Assembly (NCBI RefSeq): GCF_036322625.1
Contig: NZ_AP027266.1
Span: 3,227,001-3,291,000, forward strand
Source: Roseicyclus marinus
GTDB taxonomy: Bacteria > Pseudomonadota > Alphaproteobacteria > Rhodobacterales > Rhodobacteraceae
Direction: 5' to 3'
DNA: 64,000 nucleotides
The notes under the pieces were generated by a model, which was not told the origin of the DNA, did no database searches, and saw only the letters and a list, made by a program, of their open reading frames with translations. This document shows positions 25,120 to 33,667 of this stretch, piece by piece. Numbering within the stretch: position 1 is the first letter of the stretch; every line of letters starts with the position of its first letter. Position numbers and translations under genes: made by a program.

Positions 25120-25701
25120 GTGGCCCGTGCATTGGTGTTGTTCGCGCATCCCTGCCCCGAGAGTTTTTCGGCGGCGCTGCATGACTGCGTGGTGGAGCGG
25201 CTGACGCGGGCGGGCTGGGACGTGGATGACTGCGATCTGAACCGGGAAGGGTTTTTCCCCGTCCTGACCGAAGCGGAGCGGCGCGGCTATCACGAGGTCG
25301 GCGCGAATATCGCGCCGGTGGCCGATTATGTCGAACGTCTGCGCGCAGCCGATGCCTTGGTCATGGTCTTTCCGGTGTGGAATTTCGGCTATCCTGCGAT
25401 CCTGAAGGGATTTCTGGACAGGGTGTTCCTGCCCGGTGTTTCCTTTCGGCTGGAGGGGGGCCGCGTGAAACCGAACCTGACGCATATCCGCAAGCTGGCC
25501 GCCGTCACCACCTATGGCGGCACGCGGATGCGGGCGATGCTGGTGGGCGATCCGCCGCGCAAATCGGTGACGCGGGCGGTCTGGCATGTCTGCCGCCCCG
25601 ACAAGCTGCGCTATCTGGCGCTGTATGACATGAACCGGGCGAGCGATGGCGCGCGGGCCGCGTTCCTGGCGCGCGTGGGCCGGGAGATGGAGACCTTCTG
25701 A
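25120..25701 (+). CDS. Flavodoxin-fold NAD(P)H dehydrogenase (quinone reductase-like), first of a pair
   Basis: 193-residue protein of the flavodoxin-like NQO/MdaB/KefF family, which uses FMN or FAD to reduce quinones or other acceptors by two electrons. Marks are LVLFAHPCPESFSAALHD at the N-terminus (phosphate loop), MVFPVWNFGYPAILKGFLDRVFLPG near 82, the flavin- and dimer-contact block, and TTYGGTRMRAM. The GTG at 25120 is chosen because it opens VARALVLFAHP and follows a G-rich ribosome site. The next gene is a paralogue overlapping by one base. The acceptor is unknown; a flavin- or quinone-type substrate is likely. Confidence 0.82.
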   Translation: MARALVLFAHPCPESFSAALHDCVVERLTRAGWDVDDCDLNREGFFPVLTEAERRGYHEVGANIAPVADYVERLRAADALVMVFPVWNFGYPAILKGFLDRVFLPGVSFRLEGGRVKPNLTHIRKLAAVTTYGGTRMRAMLVGDPPRKSVTRAVWHVCRPDKLRYLALYDMNRASDGARAAFLARVGREMETF

Positions 25702-26327
25702 TGCGGGCGCTGGTGATCTATTGCCACCCGAGACGGGCAAGCTTTACCGAAGCGGTCCGCGATGTCGTTCTGGCCCGGCTGGCTGCGGCAGGGGCGGAGA
25801 TCCGGCTGCGGGATCTTTATGCCGAAGGGTTCGACCCGGTTCTGTCGCCGGGCGAACACGCGGGCTATGAAGCCGAGCCCGAGAACCGGGCCCCCGTCGA
25901 GAGCCATGTCGCCGATCTGCAATGGTGCGACACGCTGATCTTTGTCTATCCGACCTGGTGGTATGGCCTGCCCGCGATGATCAAGGGTTGGCTGGACCGC
26001 GTGATGCTGCCCGGCGTTGCCTTTCTGATGCCCGATGCGGCCAATGCCAACATCCGCCCCGGCCTGACGCAGGTGACGCGGCTGGGCGTGTTCACGACCT
26101 GTGGCGCAAGCTGGTGGCTGACGCGGCTCATCGGCGCGCCGGGGCGGCGGACCCTGCTGCGCGGTGTGCGGCTTTTGTGCGCGAAAGGGTGCAAGACCGT
26201 TTTCGCCGCGCATTACCTGATGGACAGTTCGACCCCCGAGAGCCGGAAGCGGCATCTGGATCGGGTCGCGACAAAGATGGATCGGTTCCTTGGGGGAAGC
26301 GCCAGGATGACGGAGGCCGCAGCATGA
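25701..26327 (+). CDS. Flavodoxin-fold NAD(P)H dehydrogenase (quinone reductase-like), second of a pair
   Basis: 208-residue paralogue of the preceding protein. It shares the N-terminal ALVIYCHPRRASFTEAVRD loop and FVYPTWWYGLPAMIKGWLDRVMLPG, but differs in having the WW pair, a longer C-terminal region and TTCGASWWLTR in place of the glycine loop. A tandem pair of diverged copies could form a heterodimer, as the family works as dimers, or act on two substrates. The ATG shares one base with the upstream stop (TGATG) and the gene overlaps the next by four bases (ATGA), so three genes form a tight unit. Confidence 0.82.
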   Translation: MRALVIYCHPRRASFTEAVRDVVLARLAAAGAEIRLRDLYAEGFDPVLSPGEHAGYEAEPENRAPVESHVADLQWCDTLIFVYPTWWYGLPAMIKGWLDRVMLPGVAFLMPDAANANIRPGLTQVTRLGVFTTCGASWWLTRLIGAPGRRTLLRGVRLLCAKGCKTVFAAHYLMDSSTPESRKRHLDRVATKMDRFLGGSARMTEAAA

Positions 26328-27250
26328 TCCCCGTTCTGGATTTCAACCGCTTTTCGAGCGGGACGGACCGCGACGGGTTCGTTGCCGATCTGGGGGCGGC
26401 GGCGCGGGGGCCGGGGTTTTTCCTGCTCACGGGGCACGGGATCGATCCTGCCTTGCAGGCGGGCGTTCTGGCGCAGGCCGATGCCTTTTTCGGCCTGCCG
26501 CTGGCGGAGAAGGAGAAGGTCTCGATCCTGAAGACGCCGCATTATCGCGGTTGGGCGCATGACGGGCTGGAAAGCCTCGATGAGACGAGCGGCCAGAAGG
26601 ATCGCAAGGAAAGCTTCAATATCGGCTATGACATGGACCCGGTCGATCCGCGCGTTCTGGCGGGCGAGCCGTTTCGCGGCGTGAACCAATGGCCCGAGCT
26701 GCCGGGGTTCCGCGACACGATGCTCGCCTATTACGATGCGGCGCTGGCGCTTGGGGTGCGGTTGTGCCGGGCCATCGCGCTGGACCTGTCGCTGCCCGAG
26801 GATCATTTCGACACGATGTTCCACGAACCGCTGGCCGCGCTGCGGGTGCTGCATTACCCGCCCGCAACCGGGGCTGCGGGCGAAATCGGGGCGGGCGCGC
26901 ATTCGGATTACGGGGTGGTGACGCTGCTTTTGACCGACGGGGAACCGGGGCTGCAGGTGCAACCGCGCGGGGGGGACTGGATCGACGTGCCCCATGTGCA
27001 AGGCGCCTATGTGGTCAATATCGGCGATTGCCTTATGCGGTGGACCAACGACATCTATGTCTCGACACCGCATCGGGTGCTGCGGCCCAAGCGCCAACGC
27101 CGGTCGGTCGCGATGTTCGTCGAAGCGAACCCCGATGTGATCGTCGCGGCCCTGCCCGGAACGGGCGCGCCGAAATACGCGCCGATCCGCGCAGCCGATT
27201 ACCTGCAATCGCGGCTCGATGCGACCTATACCGAGACAGTGGGCGGCTAG
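26324..27250 (+). CDS. Isopenicillin-N-synthase-like 2-oxoglutarate/Fe(II) oxygenase
   Basis: 308-residue non-haem iron oxygenase of the DIOX_N/2OG-FeII type. The N-terminal domain has PGFFLLTGHGID and the KEKVS...YRGW segment. The jelly-roll core carries the iron triad His193-x-Asp195 (GAHSDYG) and His250 (STPHRV), with the 2-oxoglutarate arginine and serine at 259 and 261 (RRS). This places it with the IPNS/ACC-oxidase-like group that includes bacterial hydroxylases and thymine- or xanthine-type enzymes. It is coupled to the reductase pair by an ATGA overlap. Its stop overlaps the convergent beta-galactosidase stop. Confidence 0.88.
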   Translation: MIPVLDFNRFSSGTDRDGFVADLGAAARGPGFFLLTGHGIDPALQAGVLAQADAFFGLPLAEKEKVSILKTPHYRGWAHDGLESLDETSGQKDRKESFNIGYDMDPVDPRVLAGEPFRGVNQWPELPGFRDTMLAYYDAALALGVRLCRAIALDLSLPEDHFDTMFHEPLAALRVLHYPPATGAAGEIGAGAHSDYGVVTLLLTDGEPGLQVQPRGGDWIDVPHVQGAYVVNIGDCLMRWTNDIYVSTPHRVLRPKRQRRSVAMFVEANPDVIVAALPGTGAPKYAPIRAADYLQSRLDATYTETVGG

Positions 27251-29172
27251 GCTGGTCCTTGGCGCAGCACGCCTGCGGGCGGCAGGGTGACACCGTCGAA
27301 GGTCACGGGGCCGGGGCCGTGGTTGAAGACAAAGCGCGTTTTGCCGGCCTGCCGCACCCTTATGTCCGGCGGCAGGTCGAGCGTTGCGACCCCCGCCGCA
27401 TCGCAAGCCCGGATCACAAGGTGCCGCAGGAAGGCCGGATCGGGCCAACCGCCCAGATAGGTGAGGTTTCCGGCGCGCATGGTGACCGGGCGCCCGTCGG
27501 CGTCGCGGTCGAGCACCTCGGCCCCGCCCTCCAGCTCTTCGCGCCAGAGCGTGACGTGACCCGCGCCTGCCATCGGTAGGGGCATGTCGGGCCGCAACGT
27601 CTCGACCCGCGATACGGTGACATCGAGGCCGGGGAGAGCGGGCGGCAAGGGCAAGGGAATGGACAGCGCGGCGGTCTTGGCATTGCTGCGGGGCCCGATC
27701 AGGACCTGCGCCCCGGTCATGGCCAGGGCCCGTTTCAAGGGCTCGGACAGGGTCACGACGGCGGGCACCAGCACCAGCCTGTAGCCGTTGAGGCGGGCGG
27801 TATCGGGCGGCAGGATGTCGATCGAAAGGCCCAGTTTCCGCAGGCCGCGATAGATCTCGAATACCAGCCGGAAATAATCGCAGCCCTGCCCCTGCGGCTG
27901 CACCGCCCAGGCCCAGGCGGAGGCATAATCGAAGACCAGCGCGACGGGGGCCTGCGCCATCTCGACCATCGGGGCTGTGGCCAGTTCGCGCGCGACCTCG
28001 GCCGCCTCGTGGTAGCCGGGAGCGGGCACGCTGTCGGGGCGCAGGAGGCCTGCGTGATATTGTTCCTGACCGAACGGGGCCTGCCGCCAGCGGAAATAGC
28101 TGACGCATTCCGCGCCATGGGCAAAGGCCTCCCACGTCCAGAGCCGCACCATGCCGGGTGCGGGCGCGGGGTTGTGCGGGGCCCAGTTCACCGGGCCCGG
28201 CTGTTGTTCCATCACCCACCAGCGCGGCAGGTCGCCCGAGGGGAATTGCGCAGCGACGGCGCGGTAGAGGTCATGGTGAAAGGCCTGGAAATCCGGGTCG
28301 CCCTGACGGGCGTAGTGGCGCTTGACCTCGGGTGGTTCTTCGAGCCGGTCTTCGAGAAAGCCCAAGGGATAACTGTCCCACGTGGCGATTTCCATCTGGC
28401 GACCCAGCGTGAAATGGTCGAATTCGACGATGCGGCCCATGTAATTGTGGCTGATCGGTGCGGTGGAATGGGCGCGGATCGCGGCCACCTGACCGGCGTT
28501 GAACCGCGCCACCTGGTCCGAGGAAAAGCGCCGGAAATCGAGCGTATGGGCCGGGTTCGGTTCCGTCACGGTCAGGTTGGGCAGGTCGATCTGGTCGAAG
28601 CTGTCATAGTCCATCGACCAGAACACATTGCCCCATGCGCGGTTCAATGCCTCGGGCGATTGGTATTTCTGCGCGAGCCAGTCGCGGAAAGCGTGACGCG
28701 CGGCATCCGAATAGCTCAGGATCGTATCGTGGCAGCCGTATTCGTTGTCGGTCTGCCAGGCCTCGACCTTGGGCCCGAAGCGTTTGGCGAGGATCGCGGT
28801 GATCCGCAGCGCCTCGGCCCGGTAGCCGTCGTGGGAAAAGCAGTAATGCCGCCGGGACCCGAAGCCGCGCGGGCGGCCATCGGCGTCGACGGCCAGCATG
28901 TCGGGGTGGCGGTCCAGCATCCAGCGCGGCGGCGTGGCGGTGGGCGTGCCCAAGACCACCTTGAGCCCTGCGCGGTGCAGCGTGTCGATGGCGCGTTCCA
29001 GCCAGTCGAGCCGCAGATCGCCATGGGCGGGTTCGAGCCGCGACCAGGCGAATTCCCCGATCCGGACCCATGTCAGGCCCAGATCGGCCATGCGGGCGGC
29101 ATCTTCGGCCCAGATCTCCTCGGGCCAGTGTTCGGGATAGTAACAGGTTCCAAGGGTGCGTTTCAGGCTCAC
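27247..29172 (-). CDS. Beta-galactosidase, glycoside hydrolase family 42
   Basis: 641-residue GH42 enzyme that removes terminal beta-galactose residues. The N-terminal TIM barrel starts TLGTCYYPEHWPEE. The acid/base glutamate is Glu144 in QTDNEYGCHD and the nucleophile Glu322 in WWVMEQQPGPVNW. The middle trimerisation domain (about 390-590) and short C-terminal beta domain complete the usual architecture. There is no signal peptide, so it acts in the cytoplasm on imported galactosides. GTG at 29172 is preferred: it overlaps the stop of the upstream lactonase gene (GTGA) and gives the expected N-terminus. It is the last gene of the leftward operon from 36851. Confidence 0.95.
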   Translation of the reverse strand: MSLKRTLGTCYYPEHWPEEIWAEDAARMADLGLTWVRIGEFAWSRLEPAHGDLRLDWLERAIDTLHRAGLKVVLGTPTATPPRWMLDRHPDMLAVDADGRPRGFGSRRHYCFSHDGYRAEALRITAILAKRFGPKVEAWQTDNEYGCHDTILSYSDAARHAFRDWLAQKYQSPEALNRAWGNVFWSMDYDSFDQIDLPNLTVTEPNPAHTLDFRRFSSDQVARFNAGQVAAIRAHSTAPISHNYMGRIVEFDHFTLGRQMEIATWDSYPLGFLEDRLEEPPEVKRHYARQGDPDFQAFHHDLYRAVAAQFPSGDLPRWWVMEQQPGPVNWAPHNPAPAPGMVRLWTWEAFAHGAECVSYFRWRQAPFGQEQYHAGLLRPDSVPAPGYHEAAEVARELATAPMVEMAQAPVALVFDYASAWAWAVQPQGQGCDYFRLVFEIYRGLRKLGLSIDILPPDTARLNGYRLVLVPAVVTLSEPLKRALAMTGAQVLIGPRSNAKTAALSIPLPLPPALPGLDVTVSRVETLRPDMPLPMAGAGHVTLWREELEGGAEVLDRDADGRPVTMRAGNLTYLGGWPDPAFLRHLVIRACDAAGVATLDLPPDIRVRQAGKTRFVFNHGPGPVTFDGVTLPPAGVLRQGPA

Positions 29173-30029
29173 AGGATCACCCGGTGTTCCGCCTGTCCGC
29201 GCCAGCCCGTGGCGATGGCAAAGGTCTGCCCCGAAAGCGGCGCGGCATGGAGCGCTGCGGCAGAGAGCCCCTGGCGGGCGGTTGTGACGTAGAGCGTGGA
29301 AAGATCGCCGCCGCCCAAGGCCGGACAGGAGGGTTGCGGCACGGGCAGGGCAATTTCTTCTACAAGATTTCCATCCGGCGCATAGCGCGCGACGCGGGAT
29401 GCGCCCCATTCTGCGACGATCAGGTGCCCATCGGCATCCACCACCGCGCCATCGGGGTTGAGGCCGCTGTCCCGGTGATCGAGAAAGACCTGCCAATCCC
29501 CCATGGGCCAGCCCTCGGCATCCAGCGTGATGCGCCAGACGATATGGTCTGCCGTATCCGCGAAATAGGCGGTGCGGCCATCGGGGGCGAAACAGGTGGC
29601 ATTGGGGATGGTGATGCCCTTGCGCAGGCAGCGCAGCTCACCCCGACAATAGCGGTAGAGCGTCCCCGCGCCCGCCTCGGCCGCCTTGCCCATCGTGCCG
29701 ATCCAGAAGCCACCCATCGGATCGGCGCGTCCGTCATTCGACCGGGTGCGGGGATTGTCGGCCTCCAGCGCCACAAGGGGCGCGGCCTGACCGGTCGACA
29801 GGGAAAAGCGGCACAGGTCGGTTTCGGTCGCGATCAGGAGCGTGTCGTCATCGACCCATCCGGCGGCCGAAGCGTGGCGGTCGAACAGCCAATCGCGCGG
29901 ACCCGAGGCATCGCGGGTCATCAGGCATTTGCCCATGATGTCGAACCAGAACACTTGCCCGCGCCCGGGATGCCATAGCGGCCCTTCGCCAAGGATGCAG
30001 GGACGGTCGTCGAAGACGGCCAGGCTCAT
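29169..30029 (-). CDS. SMP-30/gluconolactonase-type lactonase
   Basis: 286-residue six-bladed propeller of the SMP-30/regucalcin family. Marks are CILGEGPLWHPGRGQVFWFDI near residue 12, the metal-binding glutamate in GEGP, DGRADPMGGFWIGTM near 105, PNATCFAPDGRTAYFADTADH near 140, and LNPDGAVVDADGHL. The family hydrolyses sugar lactones with a divalent metal. The position between beta-galactosidase and KDPGal aldolase supports galactono-1,4-lactone as substrate. It overlaps both neighbours by four bases. Confidence 0.9.
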   Translation of the reverse strand: MSLAVFDDRPCILGEGPLWHPGRGQVFWFDIMGKCLMTRDASGPRDWLFDRHASAAGWVDDDTLLIATETDLCRFSLSTGQAAPLVALEADNPRTRSNDGRADPMGGFWIGTMGKAAEAGAGTLYRYCRGELRCLRKGITIPNATCFAPDGRTAYFADTADHIVWRITLDAEGWPMGDWQVFLDHRDSGLNPDGAVVDADGHLIVAEWGASRVARYAPDGNLVEEIALPVPQPSCPALGGGDLSTLYVTTARQGLSAAALHAAPLSGQTFAIATGWRGQAEHRVIL

Positions 30030-30649
30030 ACCGCGACACCCCTGGTCGCATCGTCCCATGCGGCGACCATGCGGCGGGCGCGCGCGCCCACCTCTGACGC
30101 CGAAAGCCCCGGTTTGTAGAGCGACGATCCGAGGCCAAAGCCATTCGCCCCCGCGCCCAGCCAATCGGCAAACGCCTCGGGGCCGATGCCACCCACCATG
30201 TAGAGCTGCGCACCCTTGGGCAGAACAGCGCGGATCGCCACCAAGCCGTCGATCCCCATCTGGAAGGCGGGAAAGATCTTGAGCCCATCGGCACGCGCCT
30301 TGAGCGCCGCGAAACATTCGGACGGGGTCAGAACGCCGGGAAAGCTCAACAGGCCGAGACGCTTGGTTTCGGCCACCACGTCGGTGTCGAAATTCGGCGA
30401 CACGATCAGCCGGCCGCCTGCATCCGCGACCTCGCGCACCTCGTCGGGGGCCAGAACGGTGCCCGCCCCGATCAAGGCATGCTGGCCCAGATGATCGGCA
30501 AGGCGGCGGATGCTGTCGAGCGGGCGCGGCGAATTCAGCGGCACCTCGATCCGGGTGATGCCGGCGTCAAGCAAGGCCTCGCCGACGGGCAGGGCCTCCT
30601 CCGGGGTGAGGCCGCGCAGGATGGCGATCAGGTTGCGGTCGGGTGTCAT
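30026..30649 (-). CDS. dgoA: 2-dehydro-3-deoxy-6-phosphogalactonate aldolase
   Basis: 207-residue class I aldolase of the KDPG/KDPGal family. It cleaves 2-dehydro-3-deoxy-6-phosphogalactonate to pyruvate and glyceraldehyde 3-phosphate. Active-site residues visible are Arg12 in AILRGLTPE, Glu35 in ITRIEVPLNSP, and the Schiff-base Lys124 in DGLKIFPAFQ; GAGTVL and VGGIGPEAF complete the barrel. IEVPLNSP rather than the KDPG version IEVTLRTP favours galactonate. It is coupled to dgoK upstream and the lactonase downstream by ATGA overlaps. Confidence 0.93.
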   Translation of the reverse strand: MTPDRNLIAILRGLTPEEALPVGEALLDAGITRIEVPLNSPRPLDSIRRLADHLGQHALIGAGTVLAPDEVREVADAGGRLIVSPNFDTDVVAETKRLGLLSFPGVLTPSECFAALKARADGLKIFPAFQMGIDGLVAIRAVLPKGAQLYMVGGIGPEAFADWLGAGANGFGLGSSLYKPGLSASEVGARARRMVAAWDDATRGVAV

Positions 30650-31569
30650 GCGAGGCTTGCTTCCTTCTGGGTGGCGCGGATGCGGGCAAGCCCGGCCAAG
30701 GTCAGCGGCGCGGCATCGAGCGCGCGGGCCGACGCCCCCTGCGTGGCAAGCGCGCGGGCATAAAGATCGGCCAGTGCCGGTGCCCCCGCAACCACGACCT
30801 GCTGGCCCAGCCAATAGGGCCGGGTGGCCGCCAGTTCCGCACCGATCAAGGCGCCGGACAGGCGCGCGCGCGACACGGTGGCACCCGTGCCATTCAGCGT
30901 GGCATCGGCCCGGATCGTGAACAGCCGCTGCGCCAGCCGTTCGGGCCGCGACAGCGTGTCGGACACAGCCCCGGCAAAGGTTTCCGGGTCCAGCGCCTCC
31001 CCCGCCACGGAATGGCGCAGGACGCTTTGGCGGGCGAGCAGGTCGAACATCTCGCCTGTCATGCAGGTCTGGAAACTGACGACCTCGCCCGCGCTCAGAT
31101 GCACCCATTTGGTATGGGTTCCGGGCAGGCACAGGATGCCGTCGAACCCGGGCTCACGGGCAAGAAACCCGGCAATCTGCGTTTCCTCGCCGCGCATCAC
31201 GTCGGGCGGGTTTGCCTGTTTCAGACCGGGCACGATGGCAAGCGACAGCCTTGGGTCGCGGGGGGCGGTGGCGCGCATCGGCACCAGCTCGGCGGGTTTT
31301 GCCGGGATCGGGACATAGGGCGCCTCTTCCCAGCCCTGTTTCGCGCCGACCATGCCGCAGGCGAGAACCGGGGTTTTTCCACCTCCAAGCCAATCTTCTA
31401 CAAGATCAAGTAGCGCCGGCTCGAACCCGTCCCGCGCAAGCGCGCCCATCCCCTTGGACGACACCGCCTCGGCCCGGATGCTGCCATCGGCCCCGATGGC
31501 CCAGGCGCGCAGATGGGTGGTGCCCCAATCGACCGCGATCCAGTCGGCATATGTCGCGCTTCCGCTCAT
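30646..31569 (-). CDS. dgoK: 2-dehydro-3-deoxygalactonokinase
   Basis: 307-residue DgoK of the actin-like sugar kinase fold, phosphorylating 2-dehydro-3-deoxygalactonate at O6. It opens with IAVDWGTTHLRAW, the phosphate-1 loop of the family. The LACGMVGAKQGWEEAPYVP block (near 70-88), GEETQIAGFL, and CLPGTHTKWVHL near 155, the catalytic-region motif, follow. It is shorter than most sugar kinases, as DgoK proteins are. It overlaps dgoA and the dehydrogenase gene by four bases each. Confidence 0.93.
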   Translation of the reverse strand: MSGSATYADWIAVDWGTTHLRAWAIGADGSIRAEAVSSKGMGALARDGFEPALLDLVEDWLGGGKTPVLACGMVGAKQGWEEAPYVPIPAKPAELVPMRATAPRDPRLSLAIVPGLKQANPPDVMRGEETQIAGFLAREPGFDGILCLPGTHTKWVHLSAGEVVSFQTCMTGEMFDLLARQSVLRHSVAGEALDPETFAGAVSDTLSRPERLAQRLFTIRADATLNGTGATVSRARLSGALIGAELAATRPYWLGQQVVVAGAPALADLYARALATQGASARALDAAPLTLAGLARIRATQKEASLA

Positions 31570-32330
31570 CCTGTCGTCACCACGCCGCCGTCGATCACCA
31601 GCGCCTGTCCCGTCATCGCCCGCGAGGCATCGGAGGCAAGAAACAACATGCCCCCCACGATATCCTCGGGAACCAGATGTTCCTTGAGGCACATCCTTTC
31701 CATATGCGCGGCCAGATCCTCGGGCTTGGCCCATTTGTCGAGCTGCTTTTGCGTGAGCACCCAACCCGGCATCAGCGCATTCACCCGGATGCGATCGGGC
31801 CCGAATTCGCGGGCAAGGCTGCGGGTCATCGCCGTGATCCCGCCATTGGCCGTTGTATAGGCCGGATAGCCCGCATTCCCCATCATGTAGGAAATCGACG
31901 AGACGTTGATGATGGCCCCGCCGCCCGCAGCGCGCATGCCGTCGATGACGGCTTGGGCCGCGAAGAAATAGCATTTCAGGTTGATCGCCTGCGACCAGTC
32001 CCAGAAATCTTCGGTCACTTCGGCGGTGGTGTGGCGCTGGTCATTGGCGGCATTGTTCACCAGGACCGTGACCGGCCCGTTGACGGCAGAGGCCTCGGCG
32101 ATGGCGGCTTGCAGCGCGGGGATATCGGTGATGTCGCAGCGCATCGCATGCGGACGGCGGCCCGTCGCCGCCTCCATCGCATCGCAAAAGGGCGTGGCAT
32201 CCGAGCGCTGGACAAAGGCGACGCGACACCCCTGCCGCAAGAAACCTTCGGTCAGGGCGGCACCGATGCCCGAGCCGCCGCCGGTGATGAAGACGGATTG
32301 CCCGTCAAGATCGGGGTAGATCGCGGTCAT
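31566..32330 (-). CDS. SDR-family protein, predicted galactose 1-dehydrogenase, catalytic Lys replaced by Asn
   Basis: 254-residue short-chain dehydrogenase/reductase. The Rossmann motif is ITGGGSGIG (15-23), NNAA near 92-95, and the catalytic serine lies in INVSSISY. The Tyr-x3-Lys motif reads Y158-T-T-A-N162: the lysine is Asn, encoded AAT at 31845-31847 (minus strand). Surrounding residues (GNAGYPAYTT, ITAMTRSLAREFGPDRIRVNALMPGW) are well conserved. By position in the galactose operon it should oxidise galactose to galactonolactone. Whether this subfamily works without the lysine, or the copy is impaired, cannot be settled here. It is coupled to genes on both sides. Confidence 0.85.
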   Translation of the reverse strand: MTAIYPDLDGQSVFITGGGSGIGAALTEGFLRQGCRVAFVQRSDATPFCDAMEAATGRRPHAMRCDITDIPALQAAIAEASAVNGPVTVLVNNAANDQRHTTAEVTEDFWDWSQAINLKCYFFAAQAVIDGMRAAGGGAIINVSSISYMMGNAGYPAYTTANGGITAMTRSLAREFGPDRIRVNALMPGWVLTQKQLDKWAKPEDLAAHMERMCLKEHLVPEDIVGGMLFLASDASRAMTGQALVIDGGVVTTG

Positions 32331-33667
32331 GCCGCCCTCCGCGTCCGCGCGAATTCCGGCAGCATGTCGCCATGCGCCGCCAGAAGATCCGTGATCAGGC
32401 TGCGGATCTGGCGCAGGTCCAGTTCGGCCGCTGTATGCGGGTCCATGTAGGCGGCGTGGTAGACGTGTTCGATGTTCTCCTCCATCAGCGCGCGCACGAC
32501 CAGTTCCTGCACGTTGATCTGGCTGCGCATCAGCGCGACCAGTTGCGGCGGGATATCGGTGACGACCGAAGGCTGAACCCCGTTGCCATCGACCAGCGCG
32601 GGCGTTTCCACCGCCGCCCCCAACGGCAATTGCGGGATCTGGCCCCGATTTGGCAGGTTCGCATAGGCGACATAGGGCGTGTCGGTCACGATGGCATTCA
32701 TCATCTCGGCGGCGAATTCGTGGGATTTCCTGACCTCGATCCCGGCCGCGGCCTTGAGCGCCTTGGCCTGCGCGGCCCATTCCGCCATCTGGATTTCGCA
32801 ACGCGCGGGGTATTCATCCAGCGGGATGCCCATGTCGGCGATGATGTCCTCGCGCCCGTCCTTGATGAACCACGGCACGTATTCGGCCAGATGTTCCGAG
32901 CTTTCGGTGCAGAAATAGCCCAGATGCTCCATCACTTCGTAGCGCACCTTGTTGGTGCAATGCGGGCGCTGGATCGGCGTCTTGGGCAGGCGGCCAGTGC
33001 GGTATCCATCCCGCAGCGCGGGATAGAGATCGCGGCCCTGATGTTCCAGCCGCAGGAAAAAGGCGACATGGTTCACCCCCGCCACCCGGTAGCGGATGTC
33101 GTGGGCGGGCAGGTCCAGATCGTAAGCCAATTCCTCGACCGTGTTCTGCACCGAATGGCAAAGCCCCGCCTGTTTCAGCCGCGGAAAGCGTTCGGCCAGC
33201 GCCATGGTGTTGATTGCCATCGGGTTGACGTATTGCAACAGCGTCGCATCGGGGCAAAGCCGCGCCATATCCTCGGCCACGGCCCAAAGATGCGGCACGG
33301 TCCGAAGGCCCCGCATGATGCCGCCCACGCCCAGCGTATCGGCAATGGTCTGGCGCAACCCGTAAGCCTTGGGGATGTCGAAATCGATCACGGTGGAGGG
33401 GCGATAGCCCCCGATCTGGAAGGCCGTGACGACGAAATCGGCCCCATCCAGCGCGCGGGCACGATCCGTCGTCGCCTCGACCACGGCGCCCGTGCCCATG
33501 GTCGCGATCATCTTTTCCGCCACCATCCGGGATTCATCCAGCCGCTGCGGGTCGATGTCCATCAAGGCGATCCGCGCATCCCTGAGGGCCGGGACATGCA
33601 GCATGTCCCCCACGATATTCTTCATGAAGATCGTGGACCCCGCGCCTATGAAGGCGAGTTTCGTCAT
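32327..33667 (-). CDS. Alpha-galactosidase, glycoside hydrolase family 4
   Basis: 446-residue GH4 enzyme (MelA/AglA type), which cleaves alpha-galactosides through an NAD- and manganese-dependent oxidation-elimination route. The N-terminal nucleotide fold is KLAFIGAGSTIFMKNI. Metal and substrate residues are in QYVNPMAINTMA, GLCHSVQNT (Cys) and RVAGVNHVAFF (His). AGVNH plus CHS is the alpha-galactosidase/alpha-glucosidase set of the family. The operon (dgo genes, beta-galactosidase) supports galactosidase. It has no signal peptide. Overlaps upstream permease and downstream SDR genes by four bases. Confidence 0.93.
   Translation of the reverse strand: MTKLAFIGAGSTIFMKNIVGDMLHVPALRDARIALMDIDPQRLDESRMVAEKMIATMGTGAVVEATTDRARALDGADFVVTAFQIGGYRPSTVIDFDIPKAYGLRQTIADTLGVGGIMRGLRTVPHLWAVAEDMARLCPDATLLQYVNPMAINTMALAERFPRLKQAGLCHSVQNTVEELAYDLDLPAHDIRYRVAGVNHVAFFLRLEHQGRDLYPALRDGYRTGRLPKTPIQRPHCTNKVRYEVMEHLGYFCTESSEHLAEYVPWFIKDGREDIIADMGIPLDEYPARCEIQMAEWAAQAKALKAAAGIEVRKSHEFAAEMMNAIVTDTPYVAYANLPNRGQIPQLPLGAAVETPALVDGNGVQPSVVTDIPPQLVALMRSQINVQELVVRALMEENIEHVYHAAYMDPHTAAELDLRQIRSLITDLLAAHGDMLPEFARTRRAA

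Noticed and set aside
22132-25740. 1202-codon open frame on the minus strand
   Set aside because: It covers the permease, amidohydrolase, flavoprotein and reductase genes, all with recognisable motifs on the plus strand. The translation is Arg/His/Pro-rich shadow.
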